DNA of 64,000 nt, taken from positions 4,712,001 through 4,776,000 of the forward strand of contig NZ_AP026738.1 in assembly GCF_002157685.2 (NCBI RefSeq), read 5' to 3'. Below the pieces are notes generated by a model. It was not told where the DNA came from. It searched no databases and worked only from the letters and a program-made list of their open reading frames with translations. Source of the DNA: Comamonas thiooxydans (GTDB lineage: Bacteria; Pseudomonadota; Gammaproteobacteria; Burkholderiales; Burkholderiaceae_C). Shown here one piece after another: positions 29,865 to 38,404 of the stretch. The stretch's first letter is position 1. The number at the start of each line of letters is the position of its first letter. A program made the translations under genes and the position numbers.

Positions 29865-30241
29865 AACGCCGTCGCTCTCTGTTGCGCGGGGCCGGCTTAG
29901 GCAGTGACAGTGACGACATGGATCCTATGGGTTTCTTGATCAATCTATTTGACGTGGCTCTGGTTTTTTCCCTGGCGTTGATGATCGCGCTGGTATCTAA
30001 CCTGCGCATCGCCGACATGCTCACAACGAAGGACTTCACCATGGTTAAGAATCCCGGCCAGCCAAACATGGAAATCATCACACGTGAGGGTGGCAAGGTC
30101 TCACGTTACGTTGCTGGCGATGCCCAGGACAATCGCACGAACTCGCAACAAGCCCGCCAGGGCCAGCGAGTGGGTACTGCTTACAGGCTGGAAAGCGGAG
30201 AAATCATCTACGTTCCAGACGACGGCATCCTTGGAAAGTGA
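29861..30241 (+). CDS. DUF2149 protein, probable ExbD-like partner
   Basis: 126-residue single-pass protein. Basic N-terminus (MKRRRS), then one transmembrane helix (about 25-47) preceded by DPMGFLINLFDVALVF, in which an Asp sits at the membrane entrance as in ExbD/TolR/MotB; then a periplasmic tail of about 75 residues. DUF2149 genes recur beside ExbB-like and CobN-like genes. The four-base overlap with the ExbB-like gene supports a stoichiometric pair. It ends the operon. Confidence 0.82.
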   Translation: MKRRRSLLRGAGLGSDSDDMDPMGFLINLFDVALVFSLALMIALVSNLRIADMLTTKDFTMVKNPGQPNMEIITREGGKVSRYVAGDAQDNRTNSQQARQGQRVGTAYRLESGEIIYVPDDGILGK

Positions 30242-30325
30242 ATATATTCGCAATAAAAAAGACGGTAGGACACCTCTGTTGGTCAGTTCTAATAATTAGA
30301 GCGAGAAGGCTCCAGGGAGAATTTC

Positions 30326-30368
30326 AGAAAATGATAATCAAATGCAATGTGGTTATATATCATTTTCT
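30326..30368. promoter_or_regulatory. AT-rich inverted repeat with Fur-box-like half
   Basis: AGAAAATGATA (30326-30336) and TATCATTTTCT (30358-30368) are perfect 11-base inverted arms 21 bases apart. The left arm runs into AATGATAATCA, the core of a Fur box (14 of 19 consensus positions over 30327-30345). It lies 55 bases before the CPT-like gene; it could equally be a terminator of the preceding operon. Confidence 0.45.
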
Positions 30369-30422
30369 TTAAATTAAGAAAATTTAAGAATGCCGAATGC
30401 ATTCACAATTTTTACAACATCC

Positions 30423-30905
30423 ATGTCAGATATCATCTTTCTAAACGGAACCTCCAGCTCTGGCAAGTCAACAATCGCACGCGCTCTGCGTGAAAAGCTT
30501 CCTTCTTTCTCCTACTTCGCCTCCGATCAGTTGGCAGAAGCCGGATTCCGTCCGCTCACACGCACTCCTGAAGAACGGGAGCGATTCTTTGCTGGCTTCC
30601 ATTATTCCATTGCAGCTTTTGCCGATGCGGGAAGCCAACTCATCGTTGAGCATATTGTTGAATCTATTGAATGGGCTCAAATGCTCCAACACTTGCTGTC
30701 AAGACATCAAGTGTTCTGGGTTGGCGTCCAAGCTCCGCAGGAGGAGCTGCAACGTCGTGAAATTGCAAGAGGCGACAGAGGAATTGGTGAAGCGCTTTAT
30801 CATCTGCGGACCCATGATTTCGTCTCATACGATCTAAACGTGGATTCGACCAAAGCACCTGAGGAAAATGCGCTGACTATAGTGGGCGCTTGGTCTCAAT
30901 GGTAG
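30423..30905 (+). CDS. Chloramphenicol phosphotransferase-like P-loop kinase
   Basis: 160-residue protein with Walker A GTSSSGKST at 8-16, the IIFLNG start of the CPT family and a helical lid with two Arg (REIARGDR). It resembles the antibiotic O-phosphotransferase of Streptomyces and many related small kinases of unknown substrate, so resistance should not be assumed. It is cargo with lower GC than its neighbours. The ATG at 30423 starts the conserved strand; the upstream ATG at 30390 adds 11 unrelated residues. Confidence 0.75.
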   Translation: MSDIIFLNGTSSSGKSTIARALREKLPSFSYFASDQLAEAGFRPLTRTPEERERFFAGFHYSIAAFADAGSQLIVEHIVESIEWAQMLQHLLSRHQVFWVGVQAPQEELQRREIARGDRGIGEALYHLRTHDFVSYDLNVDSTKAPEENALTIVGAWSQW

Positions 30906-30986
30906 TCTAGCTTCAGTTCTTAGGCAGCGAATGGAAGCGCTTTGCAGATCAAGGATGCGCCAATAGAAATCTGATGGATGTACATC

Positions 30987-31904
30987 TTAGAGGTGATCCC
31001 GGGTTGCCATTTGTCGGCCCACGTAATCTCTAGAAAACTGCCACGCAACACGTCCGGAACGCGTTCCACGCTGCGTAGCCCATTGCAATGCTTCAACCCT
31101 CATTTCCCCTTTCGATTCAAACTTCAGTCCGAATTGGCAAAACCAATGGGCCACTGCATCCAAATACTCGTCCTGGCTGAACGAGTAAAAGTGAAGATGG
31201 AGTCCGAAGCGATCCGACAAGGAGATCTTTTCCTCAATCGAATCGCCAGGATGAATTTCGCCCTGGTCGTCGTTGCTCCATTCACGGTTGTCACTCATGC
31301 GTTCACTGACTATGTGCCTCCGATTGGAGGTTGCATAGACCAGCACGTTAGGCGATGGCCCCGCGACGGAGCCATCAAGCACGGTCTTCAATCCCTTGTA
31401 ACCATGCTCGCCTTCCTCGAACGACAGATCGTCACAGAAAATCAAATATTTTCTTGCGTCATACCGGATTTGATTCACGATATACGGAAGCGCATCCAGT
31501 GATTGCTTTTCAACTTCGATGAGGCGCAATCCCTCGGGATGAAAGGCTGCAAGGCAAGCTCGCACCAAAGAGGACTTCCCTGTCCCGCGCGCACCCGTCA
31601 TCAGCACATTGTTGGCCGGGTGGCCCTGCACGAATTGCGTGGTGTTCTGGTACAGACGCTCACTTTGCCGGTCGATATTGCGCAAATCCGAAAAAGAGAT
31701 CAGTTGTGGCGAGTCGACCGGAACCAGCCGCCCCTGCATGAAGAAGCTGCGCTCGGGCTGCCAGCGGTAGGCCAGTGCTTCTGGAAGGGCGCGGTCGTCC
31801 GGTGACAAGCTTTCAGGCGTGAAACGCTCAAATGCCGCCGACAGACGATTCAGAGCTTGCGCAAGGTTGGTGGCCTGCTCCGGTGTGAAAAGCGGAGAAC
31901 TCAT
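30987..31904 (-). CDS. DUF815 family AAA-type ATPase
   Basis: 305-residue protein with Walker A GARGTGKSS near 104-112, Walker B-like LIFCDDLSFEEGE near 153-165 and the sensor-like VYATSNRRHIVSERM segment characteristic of DUF815 ATPases (relatives of ClpX/DnaA-type AAA proteins). The cellular role of the family is not established. Its start overlaps the stop of the EamA gene by four bases, so the two are co-transcribed. Confidence 0.88.
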   Translation of the reverse strand: MSSPLFTPEQATNLAQALNRLSAAFERFTPESLSPDDRALPEALAYRWQPERSFFMQGRLVPVDSPQLISFSDLRNIDRQSERLYQNTTQFVQGHPANNVLMTGARGTGKSSLVRACLAAFHPEGLRLIEVEKQSLDALPYIVNQIRYDARKYLIFCDDLSFEEGEHGYKGLKTVLDGSVAGPSPNVLVYATSNRRHIVSERMSDNREWSNDDQGEIHPGDSIEEKISLSDRFGLHLHFYSFSQDEYLDAVAHWFCQFGLKFESKGEMRVEALQWATQRGTRSGRVAWQFSRDYVGRQMATRDHL

Positions 31905-32794
31905 GCTGCTTTCCTTTCAGATGCGCCAATCCGCAGCGTCTGAGCGATGAACACTCCGAACAGGGCAACGCCTCCGCCAACAAGGTGATGCCATCCCAAC
32001 CGCTCATTCAGCAGCACGATCGCAAATCCAGCCGTCATGACGGGCAGCACGTTCATGAATACGCTACAACGATTTGGTCCCAGGTGTTCGATGCCTCTGA
32101 TCCAGAAGAATGGCAGGACAACGGAAGCCAGGATGCCTGCATAAAGGATCAGCGGTATGGTCGATGCATCCAGCGAAGCCTGTCCAGCGGGGACCAGAAG
32201 TTGCATTGGAAGCATGAAGAGCAAGGCCGATGTGGCCTGCAAGTAAGTCGATTGCCACGCTGGCAAGGGAATACGCCATTTGCGCAGCAGGACGCTGTAG
32301 AACGCATAACAAAGCGCAGCCCCCAGCATCAACATGTCCCCGACGCGGTAATGGCCCTTGAGCAATTCGGCGGGTGCGCCTCCGCTGATAAGGTAGGCCG
32401 TTCCCCACAGGGCAATGGCACCGCCCAATACCATGCCCAGCGAAGGATGCTCTCCGAGCAGCAGCGAACTGACCAGCATGGTCAGCAATGGGGTCAAGGC
32501 CGTGATGATCGCCATATTGGTCGCTGTCGAGGTGTCTGCTGCCCAGTACGACAGGCATTGGTAGAACGCCATGCTGAGAAAGCCGAGACACATGAGCTTG
32601 GGCCAGGAGCGCCTGACGACGACGCGATTGCACCAGGTGGGGCCAGCCAGGAACAGGCTCATGACGGCAACCGCCAGCGCCAGTCGATAAAACGTGATCG
32701 CCAGCGGGGAAATATTGCCCGCTGCCAGCTTGGAAACAATGACGTTGCCAGCCCAAAGGGCCATGGCAAATAAAGGAAACAGCCAAAATCTCAT
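31901..32794 (-). CDS. EamA/DMT-family exporter
   Basis: 297-residue transporter with ten predicted transmembrane helices in two EamA repeats, as in drug/metabolite exporters of the RhaT/YdcZ type. The ATG at 32794 has AGAGG six bases upstream; the frame extends to 32830 but lacks such a site. The AraC-type gene at 32898 is divergent, which suggests it controls this exporter. Substrate unknown. Confidence 0.88.
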   Translation of the reverse strand: MRFWLFPLFAMALWAGNVIVSKLAAGNISPLAITFYRLALAVAVMSLFLAGPTWCNRVVVRRSWPKLMCLGFLSMAFYQCLSYWAADTSTATNMAIITALTPLLTMLVSSLLLGEHPSLGMVLGGAIALWGTAYLISGGAPAELLKGHYRVGDMLMLGAALCYAFYSVLLRKWRIPLPAWQSTYLQATSALLFMLPMQLLVPAGQASLDASTIPLILYAGILASVVLPFFWIRGIEHLGPNRCSVFMNVLPVMTAGFAIVLLNERLGWHHLVGGGVALFGVFIAQTLRIGASERKAA

Positions 32795-32897
32795 ACCCGG
32801 CCTCTGCGAATTGCATTCAAAGAATTCCATGATGGATTACGCCGGGTTGGCTGTCTTCAGATAAAGTGGCAATCTTTATCTTGAAAGAGTCACTCCC

Positions 32898-33671
32898 ATG
32901 GTGGCAGATCCCCGACATCATCTGCCCTTCGAGACCGCCTCGCGTCCGGTGACCGGTCTGGCGGTGGAATATCCGCGTGGACACGTCATCGCCACGCACA
33001 AGCACAAGCGCTCGCAGTTTCTGTACGCCACGCAAGGCGTGATGGTGATTGGTACCAGTCGCGGACGCTGGGTAGTCCCACCTACGCGCGGCGTCTGGCT
33101 GCAGGCGCATGTAGAACACACCGTCCGCATGCGTGGGCCGGTCAGCATGCGAACCTTGTTCGTGGACCAGGATGCCGCGCCGCATTTACCAACAGAGAAC
33201 TGCGTCGTCAGCGTGTCACCCATGTTGCGCGAGCTGGTACTGGAAGCCTCGCGGATACCGATGGATTACGACCTTGACAGCCGCAATGGACGCCTCATGC
33301 GCCTGCTGCTCGACGAGATTCAGGCGCTCCCAGTCTTGCCTTTTCATCTGCCGTGGCCGGAAGACAAACGTCTGAGTCAGGTTTGCACGCAACTGGCGCA
33401 GCAGCCGGATGTGTCCGCAACAGTCATTGAGTGGGCGGAGCGGCTAGCCATGAGCCAGAAGACGTTTCATCGCCAGTTCAAGCACCACACGGGCATCACC
33501 TTCGGACAATGGCGTCAATTGGCACGCCTGCTGTTGTCACTGGAAAGTCTGGCCGAAGGCACGCCGATCGTGCAGGTTGCGCTTGAACATGGCTACAGCA
33601 GCCAGAGCGCGTACACAGTTATGTTCAAACGCTATTTCGGCATGCCACCATCGACTTTCTATCGGGGGTGA
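32898..33671 (+). CDS. AraC-family transcriptional regulator
   Basis: 257-residue regulator: N-terminal cupin-like AraC sensor (HKHKRSQFLYATQGVMV near 33-49) and a C-terminal double helix-turn-helix with QKTFHRQFKHHTG and the closing signature YSSQSAYTVMFKRYFG. It is divergent from the EamA exporter with 103 bases between the starts, the usual arrangement of an AraC activator and its target. It converges with the relaxase gene. Confidence 0.9.
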   Translation: MVADPRHHLPFETASRPVTGLAVEYPRGHVIATHKHKRSQFLYATQGVMVIGTSRGRWVVPPTRGVWLQAHVEHTVRMRGPVSMRTLFVDQDAAPHLPTENCVVSVSPMLRELVLEASRIPMDYDLDSRNGRLMRLLLDEIQALPVLPFHLPWPEDKRLSQVCTQLAQQPDVSATVIEWAERLAMSQKTFHRQFKHHTGITFGQWRQLARLLLSLESLAEGTPIVQVALEHGYSSQSAYTVMFKRYFGMPPSTFYRG

Positions 33672-33740
33672 CCACAACATGATGGTGGCCGACGCAGTGC
33701 TACTCGGGCAATTCAAATTACGGACATTCATTAACGGCGA

Positions 33741-35726
33741 CTATCCCAGCGAGGGCCCTCTTTGCCGCCCGATTTCCCACGACACCCCACCGCCGCGCAC
33801 CGTTGCAGCGATCTGCTGTCCTAGCCGTTGCTCGACCACCGGCTTCCACGGCACCAGGCTGAATCCCATGCCGTCATCCAGCATGGCGTAGCGCCCGCTG
33901 GCGAGCATGACGCTGCGCCGGTAGATGCCGGCCACGCGCTGCCCATCGGCCACCGGGTGATGCTCCAGGCCGGTGTCGGCGGCAATGTCCTTCGCGGCCT
34001 GCGCCAGTTCCCGATTACGTAATTTGCCCAGCAGGTTGCGCGCGAGGATCACGCGCTGCCCGCGCCGCTCGGCCAGTCCCTGTTCGGCCAGGAAATCGGC
34101 GCGCTGCTGCATGGCCTGCTTGGCCTCTGCACCAAAGCCCACGTCGCCCAGGCCCGAGCCACCGCCGATCAGTTGCTGGTCGAGCCAGGTTGCCCCGATC
34201 ACGCGGGCCTGCCGCTCGATGGGCAGGTGCGATTTCAGCTCCACGGCCACGCCGCCCAGGCGCTGCGCGTCGTACTGACGGCCACGCTCGGGCAGGTCGC
34301 CGGGGACCTTCCATAGCCCCTCGACCACGCGCTCCACGATGCCAGCGCGGCGCAGGGCTTCCAGCCGGCGGACGTGGGTTGCTACCACCTCTTGCGGATC
34401 GCGGCCGGGCACGGCCTGACCCTGCGCGATGGCGAGGTGATGATCGGTGCGGTACAAGCCATCGTTCGCCAGCGCGGCGATGTTCTTATCGGCCGCACGT
34501 ACGTCGGCCGAACCCTTCACCTCCACCACGGCGTCAGCCGGGTAGTTCGCCAACTCGTCACGGGCATTGAGCGCGACGTAGTGGGCCTTGCCGTCCACGC
34601 CGTCGATGACTAGATAGCCCCGGTCGTGCAGTTCGTCGGCCAGCCCTTTCGCGGCGACACGCCCGACGATCGTACGGCCATCGTCGCCCGGCTCGAACAC
34701 CGCCAGCTCGCGCGGCTCGCCGCTCATGGCCCGGTGCATGGTGCGGATGATGTCGCCACGCTCGCCCAGGGCCCGCAAGGTCTTTTCGGCATCGGCATGG
34801 ACGGCCCAGGTGCCGGGCTGCGTCTCGTCGGCCAGGCCCAGCCGCTGCAAGCGTTGCAGGCGGCCGATCAGCAGCAAACGCTGGCGTTGCAGCCATGGTT
34901 CGTTGAAGCGTTCGATCTGCACCCGGCCGTCCTCGCCAGCCTCGCGCTTCAGCGTTCGATCCAGGCTCGTCCACCGTTCCTGCTCCACCTCGCGCTGCAA
35001 GGTCTGCTGGATCTCCAGCTCGGTGCGCGGCCCCAGCCATTCGGTCGCCAGCTCGGACGCTCGATGCCGAAACCCATCGGCAATGTAGTCGCCCGCGATG
35101 ATGAGGTCTTTGCCAGTGTCGTCGCGCCCACGCACGACGATGTGCGTGTGCGGATTGTCGGTGTTCCAGTGGTTGACGGCCACCCAATCGAGGCCCGTGC
35201 CCAGGTCGGCTTCCATGCGGCCCATGAGGTGCCGTGTGTAGGTGCGCAGGTCTTCCACCAGCTCGGCGCCATCCTCGGGCGAGAGGATGAAGCGGAAATG
35301 GTGCCGGTCATCGGCGCAGCGTTCCTTGAAGGCATCGAGATCGGCGGCATCGGTCTGCGGCCCGTAGGCACGGCCAGGTTCGCCGTCGCGGCCCACGCCG
35401 TCGCGCTCGATGTAGCGCAGGTGCTTGGCGAGCGACTGCGGGCTGGCCCGCTGCTGGTTCACCAGCAAGGTCTTGATGGTTACGCGCCGAGATAGGGGCG
35501 TGAGCGTCGCGCCCGCGAACCGCGCCGCCGTATGGCCGCGCCCTAGGCGCGAGCCGGGCCGCTGGCCGGTGGTCTTGCCGCTGCCCGCCGATGCCGGTCG
35601 GCGCACCGAAGACTTGCCGCCGCTGGCCTTGCCGGTCTGCTGGAGCACCTTGGCAATGAAGCCCTGGCCCCGGTTCTTTGGCGCGCTGGGGCGGATGCGG
35701 AAATCGTCGTCGCGGCGGGTGGTCAT
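33741..35726 (-). CDS. Relaxase (VirD2/TraI-like with DUF3363 region)
   Basis: 661-residue relaxase that nicks oriT and pilots the strand. The catalytic Tyr is probably in LAKHLRYIERDG near 99-110, and the metal site is HWNTDNPHTHIVV near 187-199 (three His). The remainder matches the long DUF3363 region of Tn4371 and RSF-like relaxases. The ATG at 35726 is preceded by GGGAGAG; the open frame to 36113 crosses the candidate oriT and is not coding. No MobC-type gene is adjacent. Confidence 0.92.
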   Translation of the reverse strand: MTTRRDDDFRIRPSAPKNRGQGFIAKVLQQTGKASGGKSSVRRPASAGSGKTTGQRPGSRLGRGHTAARFAGATLTPLSRRVTIKTLLVNQQRASPQSLAKHLRYIERDGVGRDGEPGRAYGPQTDAADLDAFKERCADDRHHFRFILSPEDGAELVEDLRTYTRHLMGRMEADLGTGLDWVAVNHWNTDNPHTHIVVRGRDDTGKDLIIAGDYIADGFRHRASELATEWLGPRTELEIQQTLQREVEQERWTSLDRTLKREAGEDGRVQIERFNEPWLQRQRLLLIGRLQRLQRLGLADETQPGTWAVHADAEKTLRALGERGDIIRTMHRAMSGEPRELAVFEPGDDGRTIVGRVAAKGLADELHDRGYLVIDGVDGKAHYVALNARDELANYPADAVVEVKGSADVRAADKNIAALANDGLYRTDHHLAIAQGQAVPGRDPQEVVATHVRRLEALRRAGIVERVVEGLWKVPGDLPERGRQYDAQRLGGVAVELKSHLPIERQARVIGATWLDQQLIGGGSGLGDVGFGAEAKQAMQQRADFLAEQGLAERRGQRVILARNLLGKLRNRELAQAAKDIAADTGLEHHPVADGQRVAGIYRRSVMLASGRYAMLDDGMGFSLVPWKPVVEQRLGQQIAATVRGGGVSWEIGRQRGPSLG

Positions 35727-36186
35727 GGCTTCTCTCCCTGAAAGCTCTGGCGTGTCCGGTCGTGCAAAGCACGCGGGTAGCCCTGTCTTGGCGCGGGCTT
35801 CGCGCCATAAGCGGCACGGCGGCGAAGCCGCGCCGTGCTGCGCCACCCCCACGTGCAGACTGGCTGTGCGGGCCGACAGGTGCCGCCCCCTTTTGTCTTG
35901 CCTTCCGCCTTTGCCCCTCGCTGTCGCTCGGAGCAGCGGCGGCCCGGCGGCGCTGCTGCGCGAGCAGCCAGCGCGCCGGCGAACGCGGACACGGCCGCAG
36001 GCCGGGCGCGTTCGAGGCAAGACGCCTGCACGTTGGACGGCTGCGCCGAAGGCAGCGCGAAGTGCGGTGCCCAATGCGCAGGATTGGCACCCGCACTGCA
36101 CGCGCGACGACACGGCGACGACCAGCAGGACGACACGCCCGATGGCACGATGAGATGCACGGCAACGTGCAGCGAATCGACGGCCA
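35727..36186. other. Non-coding region with candidate oriT
   Basis: 460 bases without a credible gene between traF and the relaxase gene. It holds several GC-rich hairpins, for example GGCACGGCG paired with CGCCGTGC around 35811-35836, and the strong inverted repeat at 36061-36097 listed separately. Origins of transfer usually lie beside the relaxase gene. Confidence 0.6.
36061..36097 (-). other. Candidate oriT nick-site inverted repeat
   Basis: Arms 36061-36075 (AGTGCGGTGCCCAAT) and 36083-36097 (ATTGGCACCCGCACT) pair at 13 of 15 positions around a 7-base centre. Read on the minus strand the centre gives ATCCTGC (36084-36078), identical to the IncP nick consensus ATCCTG^C, which would put the nick between 36079 and 36078. 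Confidence 0.6.
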
Positions 36187-36783
36187 TCATGGGCGGGATT
36201 CCAGCCAGACCGGATGCGCGACGCCGATCACGGCGGATGCGCTGACCGGCCCGAAATACCGGCTGTCGAACGACGCCGGATTGGTGACACTGAGCAGGAA
36301 CAGCTCGCCAGGCCGAAGGCGGCGGCACTGCTGCCAGGATGGCAGCGGGCGGCCCCAGCGGTCGGCAGGCAGCACGGCGGCCGAAGGCACGCCGTTGATG
36401 CGGACGCTGCCGTCAGCGATGCACACCTCTTGCGGCGCCACCGCACCTACGCGCTTGAGCAGCGAGATGCGCGTTGGTAGGTAGCCGCGCTGCGCAGCGA
36501 GCGCGGCAGCCTCGGCGGGCAGCGGCACCAGCACGATGCTGCCCACGGACAACGGACGTGGCGGCGAGCTGGCGCGAGGGTCGAGCGGATCGACGCGATA
36601 CCAGCCGACCGCCACGCTGTCGGACGGGTTGTAGGTCAGGCGCGGCAGTGGATGCACGAAGGACGCCCAGGCCAGCGCAGCGAGGCCGCAGGCGGACAGG
36701 CCCGCCAACACGAGGCGAGCGCGCAAACGTGCGCGGTGCGAGCGAGGATGCGGCGTGGTGCCGGAAGTGGAAACGGCGGTCAT
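36187..36783 (-). CDS. traF: TraF-type conjugal transfer signal peptidase (S26)
   Basis: 198-residue membrane peptidase of the S26 family. A transmembrane helix (about 25-43) precedes the catalytic Ser in NPSDSVAVGWYRV (near 57-61) and the catalytic Lys in RISLLKRVGAVA (near 110). In IncP plasmids TraF processes and cyclises the TrbC pilin. The ATG overlaps the stop of the DUF2840 gene. The relaxase gene follows after a 460-base non-coding region. Confidence 0.88.
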   Translation of the reverse strand: MTAVSTSGTTPHPRSHRARLRARLVLAGLSACGLAALAWASFVHPLPRLTYNPSDSVAVGWYRVDPLDPRASSPPRPLSVGSIVLVPLPAEAAALAAQRGYLPTRISLLKRVGAVAPQEVCIADGSVRINGVPSAAVLPADRWGRPLPSWQQCRRLRPGELFLLSVTNPASFDSRYFGPVSASAVIGVAHPVWLESRP

Positions 36784-37325
36784 GGCAGTGCCCTCCCGGC
36801 GAGCCAAGCGGAGTGCCGCTCGGCGGTGTATTCGGGCAGCGGCAGGCGCGCAGCGAGCCGGTTGGCGAGCGTGCGCCAGTACGCGGGCGAAGCGGCAGCG
36901 GGCGTGATGCCCAGCGCCTCGATGGCGTCGATGCATTCCAGCACGGCGCGCACCTGGTTCTCGCCCTCGGCGTGCAGCACCAGGCGCGCGCCCGGCTGCA
37001 CGCCGGGGATGCGCTGCGCTGCATCGAGCGGCGTGCACGCCTGCATGACCATGAGCTGCCAGCGCACGGTGCCGTAGTCGTTGGCCTGCCAGCGAATGCG
37101 GCAGAACACGGCGTTGGGCATGAACACGGCGAGACTGCGCCAGCGATCGAGCCGCAGCGTGCGCGCCGGTTCGCCAAAGCGCAGATAGAGCTTGAAACGG
37201 TGCTCCAGGAAGGCCAGCGAAACGCGCGTCAGCGGCGTTGAGATAGGCCGCGCCGCACGTGCTGGGAGTGATGGCGACGTTGCAGCCGTGGCCGCGTCAG
37301 CGGCAGGCAAAGCGGATGCGATCAT
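36780..37325 (-). CDS. DUF2840 domain protein
   Basis: 181-residue protein in which residues 30-180 match the DUF2840 pattern (RVSLAFLEHRFKLYLRFGEP, then a Trp-rich centre and ERHSAWLAGRALP at the end). The family is restricted to ICE and plasmid backbones and has no established function. It is coupled by four-base overlaps to traF and to the small gene upstream. Confidence 0.85.
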   Translation of the reverse strand: MIASALPAADAATAATSPSLPARAARPISTPLTRVSLAFLEHRFKLYLRFGEPARTLRLDRWRSLAVFMPNAVFCRIRWQANDYGTVRWQLMVMQACTPLDAAQRIPGVQPGARLVLHAEGENQVRAVLECIDAIEALGITPAAASPAYWRTLANRLAARLPLPEYTAERHSAWLAGRALP

Positions 37326-37606
37326 GGTGTGTTCTCCCTGCGGTGTTCTGGAAACTCCCGCTCCAGCAGCGCGCGCAGCAAGTCGGCCACTGTCACGCCT
37401 TGCGTGAAGGCCGATACCTTGATGCGCGCCCGCATCGCGGGCGTGATGTCGAGGGTCAGGCGGGCCGTGTAGAGGTCGCCCTTACCCAGCGCATCGGCAT
37501 CGCCTTGGCGAATCCACGCCTCGGCGTGCGGATTCGCAGGCGGACGCGCGCCGATGCAGACATGCTTGGCCGTGCGTTTGCTGCTGGGTGGCGGCTTCGC
37601 AGTCAT
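37322..37606 (-). CDS. Small partition-associated protein, probable ribbon-helix-helix
   Basis: 94-residue basic protein. The C-terminal half (LTLDITPAMRARIKVSAFTQGVTVADLLRALLEREF, in segments over 48-83) has the strand-helix-helix pattern of ribbon-helix-helix proteins such as ParG or CopG. The ATG at 37606 overlaps the stop of parA, so it likely serves as the DNA-binding partner of ParA. Confidence 0.75.
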   Translation of the reverse strand: MTAKPPPSSKRTAKHVCIGARPPANPHAEAWIRQGDADALGKGDLYTARLTLDITPAMRARIKVSAFTQGVTVADLLRALLEREFPEHRRENTP

Positions 37607-38241
37607 GTCGGCCACCGCAGAAGTTCGTCCACCAGCGCGGTGATTTCTCGCGCGGCGGTACTGTCGGGCGCCGTCTCGCGGGCAAGCCGACCAGCGGCCA
37701 CGCTGTCGGCGAACACGATGCGCTGATGCACTTCCGAGCGCAGCGCAGGAAGCGGCTGGTCGGCGAGCGCCTGGCGCGCTTCGCGTCCGATCACGGTGGT
37801 GCTCACGCGCCGGTTGATGACGAAGGCCGCGCGTAGCGCAGGCCGGAACACCTGCGCTTCGCGGATCAGCGCCACCATCTCGGCGCTGGCCCACAGGTCG
37901 TAGGGGCTGGGCTGCACGGGGATCAGCACGCGCTCGGCCGCCAGCAGCGCGGAGCGCGCCAGCGCCGCGATGCGTGGCGGGCCGTCGATGACGACGTGAT
38001 CGGCGCGACGGGCCAGTTCTGGCGCTTCCTGGTGCAGCGTTTCGCGTGCGAGGCCCACGGTGCTGAACAGCCGTGGCAAGCCTTGCTGGCTTCTGCGCTG
38101 TGTCCAGTCCAGCGATGAACCCTGCGGGTCGGCGTCCAGCAGAACGACGTGCTGGTCGCGCATCGCCAGCTCACCGGCGATGTGGGTGGCGAGCGTGGTC
38201 TTGCCCACGCCGCCTTTCTGGTTGAGCAGCGCGACGATCAT
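37603..38241 (-). CDS. parA: ParA-type partition ATPase
   Basis: 212-residue Walker-type ATPase: deviant Walker A NQKGGVGKTTLATHI at 7-21, the A' region VLLDADPQGSS at 34-44 and Walker B VIDGPPR near 85. This is the short ParA/MinD-like form found with repA in Tn4371-type ICEs, probably aiding stability of the excised circle. The gene lies downstream of the iterons and repA. Confidence 0.92.
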   Translation of the reverse strand: MIVALLNQKGGVGKTTLATHIAGELAMRDQHVVLLDADPQGSSLDWTQRRSQQGLPRLFSTVGLARETLHQEAPELARRADHVVIDGPPRIAALARSALLAAERVLIPVQPSPYDLWASAEMVALIREAQVFRPALRAAFVINRRVSTTVIGREARQALADQPLPALRSEVHQRIVFADSVAAGRLARETAPDSTAAREITALVDELLRWPT

Positions 38242-38367
38242 GGCCTGGCCCTCCGTGTTGGAAAGCCCGGCTGTTGCTGCTGTGCGTGGTGCCGCTCAGC
38301 GGTTTTCCACCGGCGCGCGGCGCTTCTACTACCAGTTAGAGGTTTTAAGTTAGGGAAGTTAGAAGGG

Positions 38368-38398
38368 CCGCAAACCCGCGCCGTTATTGGGTTTGCGG
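38368..38398. repeat. 10-base hairpin flanking the iterons
   Basis: CCGCAAACCC (38368-38377) and GGGTTTGCGG (38389-38398) are perfect inverted arms around an 11-base loop, seven bases from the iteron array. Just beyond lie several AAGTTAG-like short repeats (38330-38362) in a locally AT-richer stretch that could be an unwinding element. Confidence 0.55.
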
Positions 38399-38404
38399 GC
38401 GATT

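Noticed and set aside
30423..30905. Chloramphenicol resistance
   Set aside because: CPT-like small kinases have varied substrates; the sequence alone does not show antibiotic specificity.
33741..36113. Longer relaxase starting at 36113
   Set aside because: The extra N-terminal part is low-complexity Arg/Ala/Gly sequence across the candidate oriT, and a good ribosome-binding site marks 35726.
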